DNA of 49,272 bases from Sphingomonas sp. GC_Shp_5. GTDB taxonomy: Bacteria > Pseudomonadota > Alphaproteobacteria > Sphingomonadales > Sphingomonadaceae. Positions within the stretch are counted from its first letter, which is position 1; every line of letters begins with the position of its first letter. The DNA lies in assembly GCF_026540855.1 (NCBI RefSeq), contig NZ_JALNUP010000027.1, positions 1 to 49,272 on the forward strand. Reading direction: 5' to 3'. Positions 1 to 9,404 of the stretch are shown in pieces. The notes under the pieces were generated by a model that saw only the letters and a program-made list of their open reading frames with translations, searched no databases and was not told the DNA's origin. A program made the translations under genes and the position numbers.

Positions 1-2
1 AG

Positions 3-3000
3 AGCCTCACGGCCGATGTTGCCGGGGGCGATCCGGTGCCGAACTTCCGCAGCAACGTTTCGGTGGTGCCGGACGGCGCGATCGGCGGTGCGGCGCGCTG
101 GGAAGACGATGGCTATGTCGCCTGGCAGGCGGCGGGCAACATGCTCAGCCAGCGCGGCACCCTCGCCTTCTTCTGGCGCGCGCGCCAGCCGGTCGGCGAG
201 GCGCCCTTCGTGATCTTCCGCGCCGGCTTCGCCGATCATTCGAGCTGGGACATGGCGTTCCTGCGCATCGACTGGAACGGCCACGGCTTCGATGCCTTTG
301 TCACCGACGCCAATCTGTCGCGGCTGCGGGTGTCGTGGCGAATGCCCGATCTGCCCGATCCCCGCGCCTGGCATCACATCGCCTTCGGCTGGGACGAGAC
401 CCGTGGCGTGCAACTGTTCGTCGATGGCCGCGAAGTCGCCCGTCGCGACCAGCGGGCCGACCTCGACAGCGGGCTCGATCAGTTCGGCATGGCCGGCCGC
501 GTGCTCTCGCCGCATCAGGTGCAGAGCCGCTACAATTTCATGCGCGGCTCCGACCTCGACGAAATCCGCGTCTACGATCGCCTGCTCGCCCCCGCGGACA
601 TGGCGGCGCTGGCCGACAAGCGCGAGCCTGGCGCTGCACCTGCTGCCGGATTGGCTGCCGAAGAGGCCGGCCGCCGTGCGGCCTGGCTGCATCGCTACGG
701 CTGGGATCGCACCGACCCGCCGCTGCTCGATGCGCCCGTCACCCGCATCCGCAAGGTCGAGTTCGCCGACGCCAAGGATCTCAAGGCGTGGATGTGGAAG
801 GGCGTCGACGGCATTGCGGAGACGACCTGGCCGGGCGTCTACAACCGCTCGCGGCTGCCGGGCCGCGACGACTATTTCGAGCTGCCCGACTGGAACACCT
901 ATGTCGAGGGCGGCAAGCGTTACGACCTGACGATCCCGCCGGGCGAACGCGTCAACCGCGTCGAGCTCCGCGGTGCGGCTTATGGCACGCTGGCCGGGTC
1001 CGATGGCACCAGGCCGGTCACGCTCGCGAGCCGGCCCCGCGGTGTCGTGCGCAGCGTCGATCAGTTCGCCGCGCGCACCGGCGGGACGCTGAGCTTCACC
1101 AACGTCATGCAGGAACAGCCGATCCAGGAGATCTGGGCCTATGACGTCGCCGCCGGTACCGAGCCGGCGGGCAGCTTCAAGCTCGATTACACCGTGCGCG
1201 CCGATGTCGCGCCGAGCCAGGCCGCACTCGCACCGCTCAACGCCTTTATCGCCGGCCGTCACCCGCCCGAAGAGCGCAGCACCGTCGTCGCGCTGCCATC
1301 GGCAGGGCTCAAGGCCGCGGTCGGCGCGGCGGCAGCCGGTGCCACCGGCAAGGTGACGCGCGCCGATCATGCCGCGCCCATCGTCCACGTCCTGATCCCC
1401 GCAAGCTTCGGCGATGCCGCGCCGGATCAACCGGTCGCCCGTGCCTGGGATTATGGCTGGCAGAACATTCACGACGGCCTCGATGGCATCGCCATCGACC
1501 TGCCCGCGCTGACGGTGAAACCCGACGCCCGCGGGCTGGTCCCGCTCAACATCCGGGTCAAGGATCCGATCTGGCCGGGCCGCGACATGATCGACATCTC
1601 GGTCTCCGTCCGCCCCGGCGAAGCGCGGACGCTGTGGCTCGACCTGCGCGACCGCATCCTCTCGCAGGACAGCCTGTATCTGACGGTCGCTTCGGCGGCG
1701 CCCGACTTCGACGCCCGCAGCCTCGACGGCGCGCGCATCCGGCTCGTCTTCAAGCCGCGTGGCGAAGCCGCGAAGGAGCATGTCGCCGATCGCTTCAACC
1801 AGGTCCGCGACAATTGGGGATTCCTCGTCGAGGAGCATACGGCCTCGAAGCGCGCGGCGCTCTATGCGCGGCTGTACGCCGACGCGTCCGATCTGCTCCG
1901 GGTCGACCCCGATCACGTCCAGGGTCGCGCCTATTGGGCCGACATCAATTACCGGCCCGAGAATTTGCCCGCCGTGCCCCAGCCGACGCCGCCACCCGGC
2001 GTACCCTTATGGGCGTTCCGCCAGCTCGAGGATCTCAAGCTCACCCGCCGGTTCGTCGAGTGGTGGATCGACCATCGCCAGGTGCCGTTCGGCGATTTCG
2101 GCGGCGGCATCTCCGATGATGTCGATCTCACCCAGCAATGGCCGGGCCTCGCGTTGATGGGCGTCGAACCCGACAAGATCAACGCCTCGCTGCGGGCGCT
2201 GTCCGATGCGGTCTACAAGAACGGGATGATCGTCGACGGGCTCGGCTACGTCACCACCGACGAGCTTCACGCCTATGAGGAAGGGCTCAACATTAACGCC
2301 GAGCGGCTCTACCTCAACTGGGGCGAACCGCGCGCGGTCGAGCGGCTGATGGACAACACGCGGGCCCTTACCCGCGTCATCCTGCCCAACCCTGCAGGCC
2401 ATCTCCACTTCGCCTCGAGCTGGTACGGCGGCCGCAAGATCTATCGCGACGATCCGTGGAGCTGGCAAAAGCCTTATGCCTTCACCGTCCTCCACGGCCC
2501 GACGCTGGTCGGCCTCTACAACGGCAATTCGATCGCGCGCGGGCTGGTCACCGGCGTGGTCGACGGCTGGTTGGCGCATGGCAAGCAGGACGCCAAAGGC
2601 GCGTGGAGCTTTCCCAACGAGATCAACTGGCGGACTGATGCCGAGCGGGCCGGCGACGGCGGCGGCGCGACCACCCCGATCCAGGTCGCCTGGAGCGCCT
2701 GGCATTTCACGGGCGACGGCAAATATCTGCGCCCGCTCGAGGCGCGGGTCGCCAAGGCGGGACCGGCCGCGCTGGCGGAGATCGACGACAATGTGTTCGA
2801 TCTGCTGCCCGAAGGCCGACAGTGGCGCGCGACGCTTGGCAAGGGCGGCAGTGACGACGCCTTCGCCCGCTACGCCGCCTGGGCAGCCAGCGGCGACACG
2901 GCGCCGCTCGCCGAGCTCCATGGCGCCGCGATTGCCGACAAGGCCGCGCACGAATATATGTACACCGAGGGCCATTGGTGGTCGGATCGGGTCGACCAGC

Positions 3001-3704
3001 CCAACGAGATCCTGCAGCGTGAGCGGCTCGGCGCAATCGCGCTGCGCCGCAACCAGCACTGGCCCGCCAACGCCGTCAGTTGGCGGTTCGCCGAGCCGGG
3101 TGGCGCCGAGCAGGTCGCGATCCTGGTGCCCGGCGCGACGACCGACAAGATCCGCGTGGTCGCCTACAACGTCGGCGATAGCCCGCAGCCGGTGATCCTC
3201 TCGACCTGGAACGTCACCGCGGGGCAGTGGCGGGTCTCCACCGCGACCAGCGTCGACGAGGGCAAGACGCTGCAGCCGCAGGGCAATCCTGTCATGGCGT
3301 CGCTCGAACGCAGCGCCGGTCTGCCGGTGAGCTTCGCGCCGCACACCACCACCGTGATCGATCTCGCCCTTGTCCAGGCAACCACGCCGGTCGACCAGCG
3401 TGCCGACCTCGGCGTCGGACGCGACGACGTGACGGTGGTCCGCCGCCGGGTCGCGGTCACCGTCCACAGCCTCGGTGCCAAGCCCACCGGCGGCGGCTTC
3501 GTGCACTTGATGGAAGGCACCAGGGTGATCGCCAGCGCGCCGCTGCCGTCGCTGGCCGCGCCGCTCGATCTGCTGGCAAAGACCGCCACGGTGCGGCTGA
3601 CCATTCCCGCCGGTGCCGATCGGCGACAGCTGGCGGTGCAGGTCGCGCTGCCCGACTCGGCGGCGGAAGTCACCCTGCTCAACAACCGGGTGCCGCTGCC
3701 GTGA
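3..3704 (+). CDS. Large LamG-like/CARDB-like secreted protein, 5' end missing
   Basis: The reading frame is open to the left edge of the window, so the N-terminus and any signal peptide are missing. At least 1,230 residues are visible. The first ~195 look like a concanavalin/LamG-type fold, with phrases such as FFWRARQPVG, HHIAFGWDE and DEIRVYDRLL. Residues ~235-400 resemble a beta-sandwich carbohydrate-binding module. The middle (~650-1000) is rich in Trp, Tyr, Asp and Glu, including VEWWIDHRQVPFGDFGGG, and could be an alpha-toroid of glycosidase or lyase type, but I recognise no catalytic motif. The last ~110 residues look like a CARDB adhesion-type module ending in LLNNRV. The stop overlaps the next gene's GTG start as GTGA, so the two are probably co-translated. 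A role in extracellular glycan binding or degradation is inference; the family is not identified. Confidence 0.75.
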   Translation, partial: SLTADVAGGDPVPNFRSNVSVVPDGAIGGAARWEDDGYVAWQAAGNMLSQRGTLAFFWRARQPVGEAPFVIFRAGFADHSSWDMAFLRIDWNGHGFDAFVTDANLSRLRVSWRMPDLPDPRAWHHIAFGWDETRGVQLFVDGREVARRDQRADLDSGLDQFGMAGRVLSPHQVQSRYNFMRGSDLDEIRVYDRLLAPADMAALADKREPGAAPAAGLAAEEAGRRAAWLHRYGWDRTDPPLLDAPVTRIRKVEFADAKDLKAWMWKGVDGIAETTWPGVYNRSRLPGRDDYFELPDWNTYVEGGKRYDLTIPPGERVNRVELRGAAYGTLAGSDGTRPVTLASRPRGVVRSVDQFAARTGGTLSFTNVMQEQPIQEIWAYDVAAGTEPAGSFKLDYTVRADVAPSQAALAPLNAFIAGRHPPEERSTVVALPSAGLKAAVGAAAAGATGKVTRADHAAPIVHVLIPASFGDAAPDQPVARAWDYGWQNIHDGLDGIAIDLPALTVKPDARGLVPLNIRVKDPIWPGRDMIDISVSVRPGEARTLWLDLRDRILSQDSLYLTVASAAPDFDARSLDGARIRLVFKPRGEAAKEHVADRFNQVRDNWGFLVEEHTASKRAALYARLYADASDLLRVDPDHVQGRAYWADINYRPENLPAVPQPTPPPGVPLWAFRQLEDLKLTRRFVEWWIDHRQVPFGDFGGGISDDVDLTQQWPGLALMGVEPDKINASLRALSDAVYKNGMIVDGLGYVTTDELHAYEEGLNINAERLYLNWGEPRAVERLMDNTRALTRVILPNPAGHLHFASSWYGGRKIYRDDPWSWQKPYAFTVLHGPTLVGLYNGNSIARGLVTGVVDGWLAHGKQDAKGAWSFPNEINWRTDAERAGDGGGATTPIQVAWSAWHFTGDGKYLRPLEARVAKAGPAALAEIDDNVFDLLPEGRQWRATLGKGGSDDAFARYAAWAASGDTAPLAELHGAAIADKAAHEYMYTEGHWWSDRVDQPNEILQRERLGAIALRRNQHWPANAVSWRFAEPGGAEQVAILVPGATTDKIRVVAYNVGDSPQPVILSTWNVTAGQWRVSTATSVDEGKTLQPQGNPVMASLERSAGLPVSFAPHTTTVIDLALVQATTPVDQRADLGVGRDDVTVVRRRVAVTVHSLGAKPTGGGFVHLMEGTRVIASAPLPSLAAPLDLLAKTATVRLTIPAGADRRQLAVQVALPDSAAEVTLLNNRVPLP

Positions 3705-4894
3705 CGGTCGATCGGCGGGCGCTGCTGGCCGGGCTCGGCACCGCGCTGTGCCTGCCGGCAGAAGCGGCCGGTGCAGCCGACGCGGCCGGCGCGCCCGCCG
3801 ACGCGCGCGGCCTGCTCGACGCCGCCGCCGCCGCCGCCACGCCTGTCGCAGGGCTGCAGATGCTCGAGCAGCTCGATCCGGCGCGGCTCCCGCCGGGGCT
3901 GCGGCTCGACGTCGCCAGCGCACGCGCCGGGCTTGCGATCGACGCGGCGCTGGCGCGAACGCCCGACGATTACTCGCTCCGGCTGCAGCGCTCGCTCGGC
4001 ACCGGTGTCGACCCCGACTGGGCCGAGCAACGGCTCGCGCGCGAACTCGATCGGCTCTCGGCCAAAGCGACAGGCCTGTTCGCGCAACTTGGTTTGCCAA
4101 GCGGCGGCATCGGCAGCCGCTTCAGCGAGCTCTGGCAGAACGAACGCTGGCTCTATCCGGACGACGACGCCGGACGCCGGGCCGCGCTGGCCGACATGAC
4201 CGCCACGCTCGTGCGGGCCCGCACGGCGTCGCTGCGGGCCTTTCCCAAAGCACCTGCCTTCTGCTTCGACGTCGCCGTCCGCAGCCTCAGCGCAGCCGAG
4301 ATCGCGGCCGGCAAGGGCGGCTACCGCGAGGTGCCGGCTCGTGACCGGCCCGGCGCCTATATCGTCGATCTCAAGCAGATCCGCCGCCGGCCGCAGTGGA
4401 CGCTCGACAGTGTCGTCACTCATGAACTGCTGCCCGGGCACATGATCCAGCTCGGCATCGAAGCGCTCGAACCGCCGCACCCGCTGCGGCTCACTTATGC
4501 GGCGGCGTTCGTCGAAGGCTGGAGCATCTATGCCGAACAGCTCGCGGCCAGCTGGGGCCTGTTCGCCTCCCCCGAGACGATGCTCGGCCATTGTCACTGG
4601 CTGCTGTTCCGCGTCGGCCGCGCGCTGGTCGACCTGCGCATCCATCGCCGCGGATGGTCGATCGACCAGGCTCATGCGGCGTTGGTCGACTGGCAAGGCG
4701 AGCCCGCCTATTTCGCGCCGTTCGACACAGAGCTTGCCCGGATCGCGCGCGAGCCGGGGTCGCGCGCGGCGGAGGCGCTGGCGTGGCTGGGGATCGCCGA
4801 CCGCGCGCCGGCGGCGCCTCACGCACGGGGCGCCTATCACCGGGCGGTGCTTGCGCATGGCCGCAAGCGGCTCGAGGCGTTGCCGCACGGCTAA
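3701..4894 (+). CDS. DUF885 family metallopeptidase-like protein
   Basis: This 397-aa protein starts at a GTG overlapping the previous stop by four bases, the usual geometry of translational coupling. The N-terminus (MTVDRRALLAGLGTALCLP) looks like an export signal, so the protein is probably periplasmic. The DUF885 signature is present: HELLPGH at residues 241-247, the HExxPGH version of a zinc-peptidase helix, and FVEGWSIYAE at 270-279, which carries the second family-conserved Glu. DUF885 members are generally regarded as metallopeptidase-like, but the substrate cannot be inferred. At ~400 aa it is shorter than many members (~550-600 aa); the missing length is N-terminal. Family assignment is firm from the motifs; peptidase activity is inference. 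Confidence 0.85.
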   Translation: MTVDRRALLAGLGTALCLPAEAAGAADAAGAPADARGLLDAAAAAATPVAGLQMLEQLDPARLPPGLRLDVASARAGLAIDAALARTPDDYSLRLQRSLGTGVDPDWAEQRLARELDRLSAKATGLFAQLGLPSGGIGSRFSELWQNERWLYPDDDAGRRAALADMTATLVRARTASLRAFPKAPAFCFDVAVRSLSAAEIAAGKGGYREVPARDRPGAYIVDLKQIRRRPQWTLDSVVTHELLPGHMIQLGIEALEPPHPLRLTYAAAFVEGWSIYAEQLAASWGLFASPETMLGHCHWLLFRVGRALVDLRIHRRGWSIDQAHAALVDWQGEPAYFAPFDTELARIAREPGSRAAEALAWLGIADRAPAAPHARGAYHRAVLAHGRKRLEALPHG

Positions 4895-5013
4895 ACGCGC
4901 CAGCCGGGGCCGAACACCGATCGCCGCCACCCGGGGGAACCATGTCTCCGGCCGGCGGTAATGGACCTTCGAAACGGCAATGCCCGGCCGCGCGCCGGAC
5001 CAGGAGACGATCG

Positions 5014-5994
5014 ATGGACTATGTGAAGCTCGGCCGTACCGGCCTCGATGTCTCGCGCCTGTGCCTCGGCTGCATGACCTATGGCGTGCCCGAGCGGGGG
5101 CCGCACCCCTGGACGCTCGACGAGGAGCGCAGCCGCCCGCTGATCCGCCAGGCGGTCGAGGCCGGGATCAACTTCTTCGACACCGCCAACGTCTATTCGG
5201 ACGGCACCTCGGAAGAGATCGTCGGCCGCGCGCTCAAGGAATTCACCCGGCGGGACGAGGTGGTGATCGCGACCAAGGTCCATGGTCGCATGCATCCCGG
5301 ACCCAATGGCGCCGGGCTCAGCCGCAAGGCGATCCTGCAGGAGATCGACCATTCGCTGCGCCGACTCGGCACCGATCATGTCGATCTCTACCAGATCCAC
5401 CGCTTCGATCCCGAGGTGCCGATCGAGGAGACGCTGGAAGCGCTTCACGATGTCGTCAAGGCGGGTAAGGCGCGGTACATCGGTGCGTCGTCGATGTTCG
5501 CCTGGCAGTTCGCGACCATGCTCCACGTCGCCGAGGCGAATGGATGGACGCGGTTTGCGACCATGCAGGATTACGTCAACCTGCTGTACCGCGAGGAAGA
5601 GCGCGAGATGCTGCCGCTGTGCGATGCCGAAGGGATCGGCGTGATCCCGTGGAGCCCGCTCGCGCGCGGGCGGCTGACGCGGCCGTGGGACGAAGCAACC
5701 GAGCGATCGCAGAGCGACCAGTTCGGCCAGACGCTGTACGCGCATACCGCCGATGCCGACCGCCAGGTGGTCGAGGCGGTGGCCAAGGTCGCCGAGGGGC
5801 GCGGCGTGCCGCGGGCGCAGGTGGCGCTCGCCTGGGTGCTCGCCAAGCCCGAGATCAGCGCGCCAATCGTCGGCGCGTCGAAGCCCGGTCATCTCGACGA
5901 CGCGTTCGCCGCGCTCGATCTGGTGCTCAGCGACGACGAGATCGCAACCCTCGAGGCGCCATACGTGCCGCACGCGGTGGTCGGCTTCTCCTGA
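5014..5994 (+). CDS. Aldo/keto reductase
   Basis: The 326-aa protein is an NADPH-dependent aldo/keto reductase that would act in the cytoplasm on an unidentified carbonyl. The start ATG lies 7 nt after AGGAG (5002-5006). The frame is open further upstream, but this Shine-Dalgarno and the family N-terminus MDYVKLGRTGLDVS fix the start. The catalytic tetrad is visible: Asp56 and Tyr61 in FFDTANVYSDG, Lys88 in VVIATKVHG and His129 in YQIHRFD. The C-terminal cofactor-binding stretch IVGASKPGHLDDAF is also typical. General style is close to the YajO/AKR-with-GRTGL group. It sits alone, 119 bp after the DUF885 gene, and ends 12 bp from the convergent membrane-protein gene. Confidence 0.92.
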   Translation: MDYVKLGRTGLDVSRLCLGCMTYGVPERGPHPWTLDEERSRPLIRQAVEAGINFFDTANVYSDGTSEEIVGRALKEFTRRDEVVIATKVHGRMHPGPNGAGLSRKAILQEIDHSLRRLGTDHVDLYQIHRFDPEVPIEETLEALHDVVKAGKARYIGASSMFAWQFATMLHVAEANGWTRFATMQDYVNLLYREEEREMLPLCDAEGIGVIPWSPLARGRLTRPWDEATERSQSDQFGQTLYAHTADADRQVVEAVAKVAEGRGVPRAQVALAWVLAKPEISAPIVGASKPGHLDDAFAALDLVLSDDEIATLEAPYVPHAVVGFS

Positions 5995-6006
5995 TCCAAC
6001 GCCTGT

Positions 6007-6981
6007 CTAAATCACCAGCTCAGCCGGCTGATGAGGCCGATCGCGGCTGAGGATATAGACCCCGGCGAGCATCAGATCGGCGACCCAGATGAAGCCGCCG
6101 TTCATGAAGAAATCGGTGTTCTGGCCTACCCACAGCATGTTGTACTTGCCATTGGCGAGCCAGAAGCCGTCGAACAGCTCGATCACCGCGCCCTGCAGCA
6201 GCAGGATGGCGAGCAGCCGGTGATCGTGGCGGCGCACCGCATACCAGAGCGCGAACAGGATGAAGAGGCCGAACGCCAGGTTGCGGTTGCCGATCATCCG
6301 CGCCGGCAGCAAGGCGCCGAACAGGTCGGCGCCCGACCCCCAATCGGGAAATGGCCGGAACGCGGCGAGCCAGAAGCCGATGCTGTCGAACCACCACCAA
6401 TAAGCGAACAACAGTTTCATGCCCGCATAGACCAGCGCCACCGCGTAGCAGAGATAGATGAAGTAGCGGTCGAGTAACCGCGCCAGCGACGAGAGGGGCA
6501 ACGTGGTCTTGGCGGGGCGCGAGAGCGGCGCGGGTTCGTCCCTCCCCCACAACAGCCATGCCGCCGCCAGTAGCAGCACGGCCCAGCACAGATCGGTGAC
6601 GATCGCCTGGTTCGTCGCCGCGGTGATCCAGCCCTGCTGCTCCCCGATCGTCAGCCACAGCGCATCGAGCAGCTCGATCGCTGCCGCCTCGCAGGCGACC
6701 AGCGCGGCCAGCCGATAGGCGCGCACGCTGAAGCCGGTAGCCAGCGCCGCAAACATCCCGATGGCGGCGCCAAGCGACCGGGTGCCGAGCCATTTGGAGG
6801 GCAGCAGGCCCCCATAAAGCTCTGCACCACTACCCCAATCGGGATAAGGCCGAAACAACGCCAGCCAATGGTCCACGCCATGAAACCAGAATTGCCCGAC
6901 CAGCAACGACTTGGACAGCACGAACGCGAGCAGCACCACGATCCCGGCGATGATGGCAACGGCTGAATAGCGAAGGCTCAT
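6007..6981 (-). CDS. Multi-pass membrane protein made of two duplicated halves
   Basis: This 324-aa integral membrane protein has ~8 hydrophobic segments. I do not recognise the family. The chosen ATG (MSLRYSAVAI) has AGGA about 10 nt upstream; an earlier in-frame Met would add 18 hydrophilic residues before the first membrane segment and is less likely. The two halves are clearly homologous. WLALFRPYPDWGSGAELYG at residues 39-57 matches WLAAFRPFPDWGSGADLFG at 204-222, followed in each half by LLP, then GTRSL or GNRNL, and later by IELLDALWL (102-110) or IELFDGFWL (267-275). The offset is 165 residues. It lies 43 bp downstream of the hydrolase gene on the same strand and may be the last gene of that operon. 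No function is proposed. Confidence 0.8.
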   Translation of the reverse strand: MSLRYSAVAIIAGIVVLLAFVLSKSLLVGQFWFHGVDHWLALFRPYPDWGSGAELYGGLLPSKWLGTRSLGAAIGMFAALATGFSVRAYRLAALVACEAAAIELLDALWLTIGEQQGWITAATNQAIVTDLCWAVLLLAAAWLLWGRDEPAPLSRPAKTTLPLSSLARLLDRYFIYLCYAVALVYAGMKLLFAYWWWFDSIGFWLAAFRPFPDWGSGADLFGALLPARMIGNRNLAFGLFILFALWYAVRRHDHRLLAILLLQGAVIELFDGFWLANGKYNMLWVGQNTDFFMNGGFIWVADLMLAGVYILSRDRPHQPAELVI

Positions 6982-7024
6982 GGCTGGCGTCCTTTCTGGC
7001 CGGGAAACCGGTGGGCAGTCGCGA

Positions 7025-8038
7025 TCAAGGGGCATGGACTTCGACCCAGGCGAGGATGCCCTTGATCAGCTCGGGCGGGGGCTTGAGGATCATCAGGTGC
7101 GGCAGATCGCCCAGCAGCAGAAAATGCTTCGGGCACGTCAGCCGGTCGAACAGATGCTGCTCATAGGCTGGCGGAAACACCTCGTCGCCGGTTGACGAGA
7201 TCAGCATCAGCGGCATGGCGATTTGCGCGAACGGATCGGCTGGCGGACATTTGGCGAGCGTCGAGATCGCGCCGAGGCTATAGGCCAGGGTGGCGAGCGG
7301 ATCCTGCGCCATCAGCGCCAGCGCACCACCGCCGCCACCCGGCAGCTTGAGCTTGTTGAACGGAAGATACCAGTTCACCGGCAGCGACCAGGCGCGCATC
7401 GCCGTGAACAGCCAGCATAGCAAGGGCACCACGAACAACGGCGGTTTCAGGATCGCGATCTGCCGGATGGTGTTGCCGTCCAGCCAGGCGATGTTGTGGC
7501 ACACCACGGTGGCGATATGGGGATCCCTGGTTGCCGCGACGTACATCGAGACCACGCCGCCCTGGCTGCTGCCGGAGAAGACGACCTTTTTGCCAAACCG
7601 CTGATGCGCATAGGCCGCCACCTTGCGGCCGTCGGCGATCATTTGCGGAATGGTGAACAGGCCGCGCCTGCCGCCGCTGCGGCCATGCCCGCGCGGATCG
7701 TAGGCGACGATTGTGTAGCCATGGCCGTGAAGATCGACGAGCAGTTGCGCGTAGAGCTGCGCGTAAACGGCGGTTCCGGGCATGAACACGTAGACCGGCG
7801 CGTCGGGTTTGCCGCGCAGGATGTACAGCGCCAGGCAGATCCCCCCGCCGACATCCAGCCAGTCGCGCTCGAAGCCTGCCGGATCTGCGGCGATCCCGAA
7901 CCGGGCGTAGATCTTGGCAAGATAGGCGATCAGCGCGCACTCGTAATCGCGTCGTTGCGCCACATACCATTGGCTGAGCGCCAGCCATGCCAATAGGGCC
8001 GCGACCGCCACGCCGAGGATGATCAGCACCAGCGTCAT
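7025..8038 (-). CDS. Membrane-anchored alpha/beta hydrolase
   Basis: A 337-aa alpha/beta-hydrolase-fold protein with an N-terminal hydrophobic anchor (residues 1-22, MTLVLIILGVAVAALLAWLA). The nucleophile elbow is GSSQG at 156-160 (Ser158). Likely acid and base are Asp285 in STGDEVFPP and His314 in GDLPHLM. The strand-turn YDPRGHGRSGG (113-123) is typical of lysophospholipase or esterase-type members. The start overlaps the methyltransferase stop by four bases, so translation is coupled to the lipid-assembly operon upstream. A thioesterase or lipase-like role in releasing or editing an acyl product fits the context, but this is inference; the substrate is unknown. Confidence 0.85.
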   Translation of the reverse strand: MTLVLIILGVAVAALLAWLALSQWYVAQRRDYECALIAYLAKIYARFGIAADPAGFERDWLDVGGGICLALYILRGKPDAPVYVFMPGTAVYAQLYAQLLVDLHGHGYTIVAYDPRGHGRSGGRRGLFTIPQMIADGRKVAAYAHQRFGKKVVFSGSSQGGVVSMYVAATRDPHIATVVCHNIAWLDGNTIRQIAILKPPLFVVPLLCWLFTAMRAWSLPVNWYLPFNKLKLPGGGGGALALMAQDPLATLAYSLGAISTLAKCPPADPFAQIAMPLMLISSTGDEVFPPAYEQHLFDRLTCPKHFLLLGDLPHLMILKPPPELIKGILAWVEVHAP

Positions 8039-8748
8039 GCTGCTTTCTCCAATCCGCCGCGGCAGACGATCATCGCCTGAGTGCTCGGCAGCTCGATCGC
8101 CCGCTCGGGACGACCGGCAAGGAAATCGGCAAACGCGCGTTCCACGCCGGGCAGGATCGAGAAATCATGGCTAACGATGATCCCGCCGGGCACCATCCGC
8201 GGGTAGAAATAGGTCAACCCCGCCAGCGTGCTGTCGTACAGATCGACATCGAGATTGACGAAGCTGAAGCGGAGGTGATCCAGCCCAGCGGTCGAGCCGG
8301 GAAAGGCGCCGACGTGGAAGGCGAGATTGTCATGGCCGGCCAGCCGTCGGCGGACCCGATGAAGGCTGGTGCCGAACTGCCCCTTGCGGAACACCGCCTG
8401 CTCGCCGGCGCCGGGTTCCGGCAGCCCCGCGAAGGTATCGAACAGATGGAGCGTACGGTGCGGCGCCGCGGTGGCGATGATCGTCGCCGAACTCCCCTCG
8501 AAGACGCCGAACTCAGCCATCTCCCCGGCGAGCACCGCCTGCGCGCGGGCGATGCTGAACAGCGTAAAATGCTCGTTGGCGGTCAGTAGCGACTCCCGCC
8601 CACGGCGGCTGCCGCGGATCAACGCCATCACCTCGTCCCGCTTGTGGCCGCGCATCGCCGCAGTTTCGATCGCCGAGAGCAGCCCGATCGCGGACCGCCG
8701 CAGCAGGCGATTGCGGCCGACAATGCGCTGCACCAACGGCTGCTTCAT
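8035..8748 (-). CDS. TylF/MycF-type SAM-dependent methyltransferase
   Basis: The 237-aa protein belongs to the TylF/MycF family of metal-dependent O-methyltransferases known from natural-product clusters. The SAM-binding loop is AEFGVFEGSSA (78-88) and the following acidic strand ends in LFDTFAGLPE (102-111). NLDVDLYDST (165-174) and GGIIVSHDF (188-196) supply the likely metal and catalytic acids; the family usually has DD where SHD occurs here. The ATG at 8748 overlaps the preceding TGA as ATGA; an ATG two codons upstream (8754) is possible. It would methylate a hydroxyl, or less likely an amine, on the product of this operon. The acceptor is unknown. Confidence 0.85.
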   Translation of the reverse strand: MKQPLVQRIVGRNRLLRRSAIGLLSAIETAAMRGHKRDEVMALIRGSRRGRESLLTANEHFTLFSIARAQAVLAGEMAEFGVFEGSSATIIATAAPHRTLHLFDTFAGLPEPGAGEQAVFRKGQFGTSLHRVRRRLAGHDNLAFHVGAFPGSTAGLDHLRFSFVNLDVDLYDSTLAGLTYFYPRMVPGGIIVSHDFSILPGVERAFADFLAGRPERAIELPSTQAMIVCRGGLEKAA

Positions 8749-9404
8749 CCACATCGCGCCGGCTCCACTTGGCGCACCGCGAGCGCCGCGACCACGCGGC
8801 AGGCGGGCGGCAGCGCAAGGTCGCGCCACGCCCATAATGTTCCGCCATATTGCACCGACCCGATCGGCTGGCGGAGTGGCAACCGGAAACGCGCGGTCAG
8901 CCCTATCCCGATCGCCTTGGCCACCGCCTCTCGCCGCGTCCATCGCCGCAGCCGCTCGATCGGATCGAGATCGTCACCCAGCCCGTCGCGATGCAATACC
9001 CGTGGCACGACACGCTCGATGTCGACGCCGAGCTCGCATCCCCCGACCGCGATCAACACGAAGCGGTCACTTCGGCTCATATTGAAGAACAGCGGCGGGG
9101 TGCCGGACGCGCGAAGCGCGGGCTTGCCGCGTGCGCCGATGATCAGCTCCACCGCTTCTGCCGGGCAGTTCAGCATGCTGCCCAGCACTTCGCGCAGCCG
9201 TCGCTGCGCCTCCTCCTGGCGGGGTGGCCTGCCGGTGGCCGAGAAGCCGGGTTCATCAAGCGCAAACAGCCAAAGCTCGACGGCGTCTGGCGTCAGGCAA
9301 CTGTGATCAACCGCCGCGGCCGTATCGCCCAGCATGTCCTCGGCAAGCAGCAGGCGCGCACGCCATAGCGGTGCGGGCCTGGTGAGGAGCGCCGCCGCTA
9401 TCAC
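8745..9404 (-). CDS. 4'-phosphopantetheinyl transferase (Sfp/AcpT superfamily)
   Basis: This 219-aa enzyme would transfer 4'-phosphopantetheine from CoA to a carrier-protein Ser, converting apo-ACP to holo-ACP. Family landmarks occur in order: GKPAL (93-97), FFNMSRS (106-112), GVDIE (126-130, with Mg-binding Asp128 and Glu130) and WTRREAVAKAIGIGL (155-169, with Glu159 and Lys163). The stretch between GVDIE and WTRREA is shorter than in Sfp and lacks the usual FF-x-E helix motif. The obvious partner is the ACP domain of the four-domain protein in the same operon. Its start overlaps the permease stop (ATGA) and its stop overlaps the methyltransferase start (ATGA). Confidence 0.88.
   Translation of the reverse strand: MIAAALLTRPAPLWRARLLLAEDMLGDTAAAVDHSCLTPDAVELWLFALDEPGFSATGRPPRQEEAQRRLREVLGSMLNCPAEAVELIIGARGKPALRASGTPPLFFNMSRSDRFVLIAVGGCELGVDIERVVPRVLHRDGLGDDLDPIERLRRWTRREAVAKAIGIGLTARFRLPLRQPIGSVQYGGTLWAWRDLALPPACRVVAALAVRQVEPARCG

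Noticed and set aside
2007..4930. Long antisense frames (697 and 588 codons) opposite the LamG/DUF885 genes.
   Set aside because: They are Arg/Ala/Gly/His-rich, lack motifs and ribosome sites, and mirror well-supported genes. This is expected in high-GC DNA.
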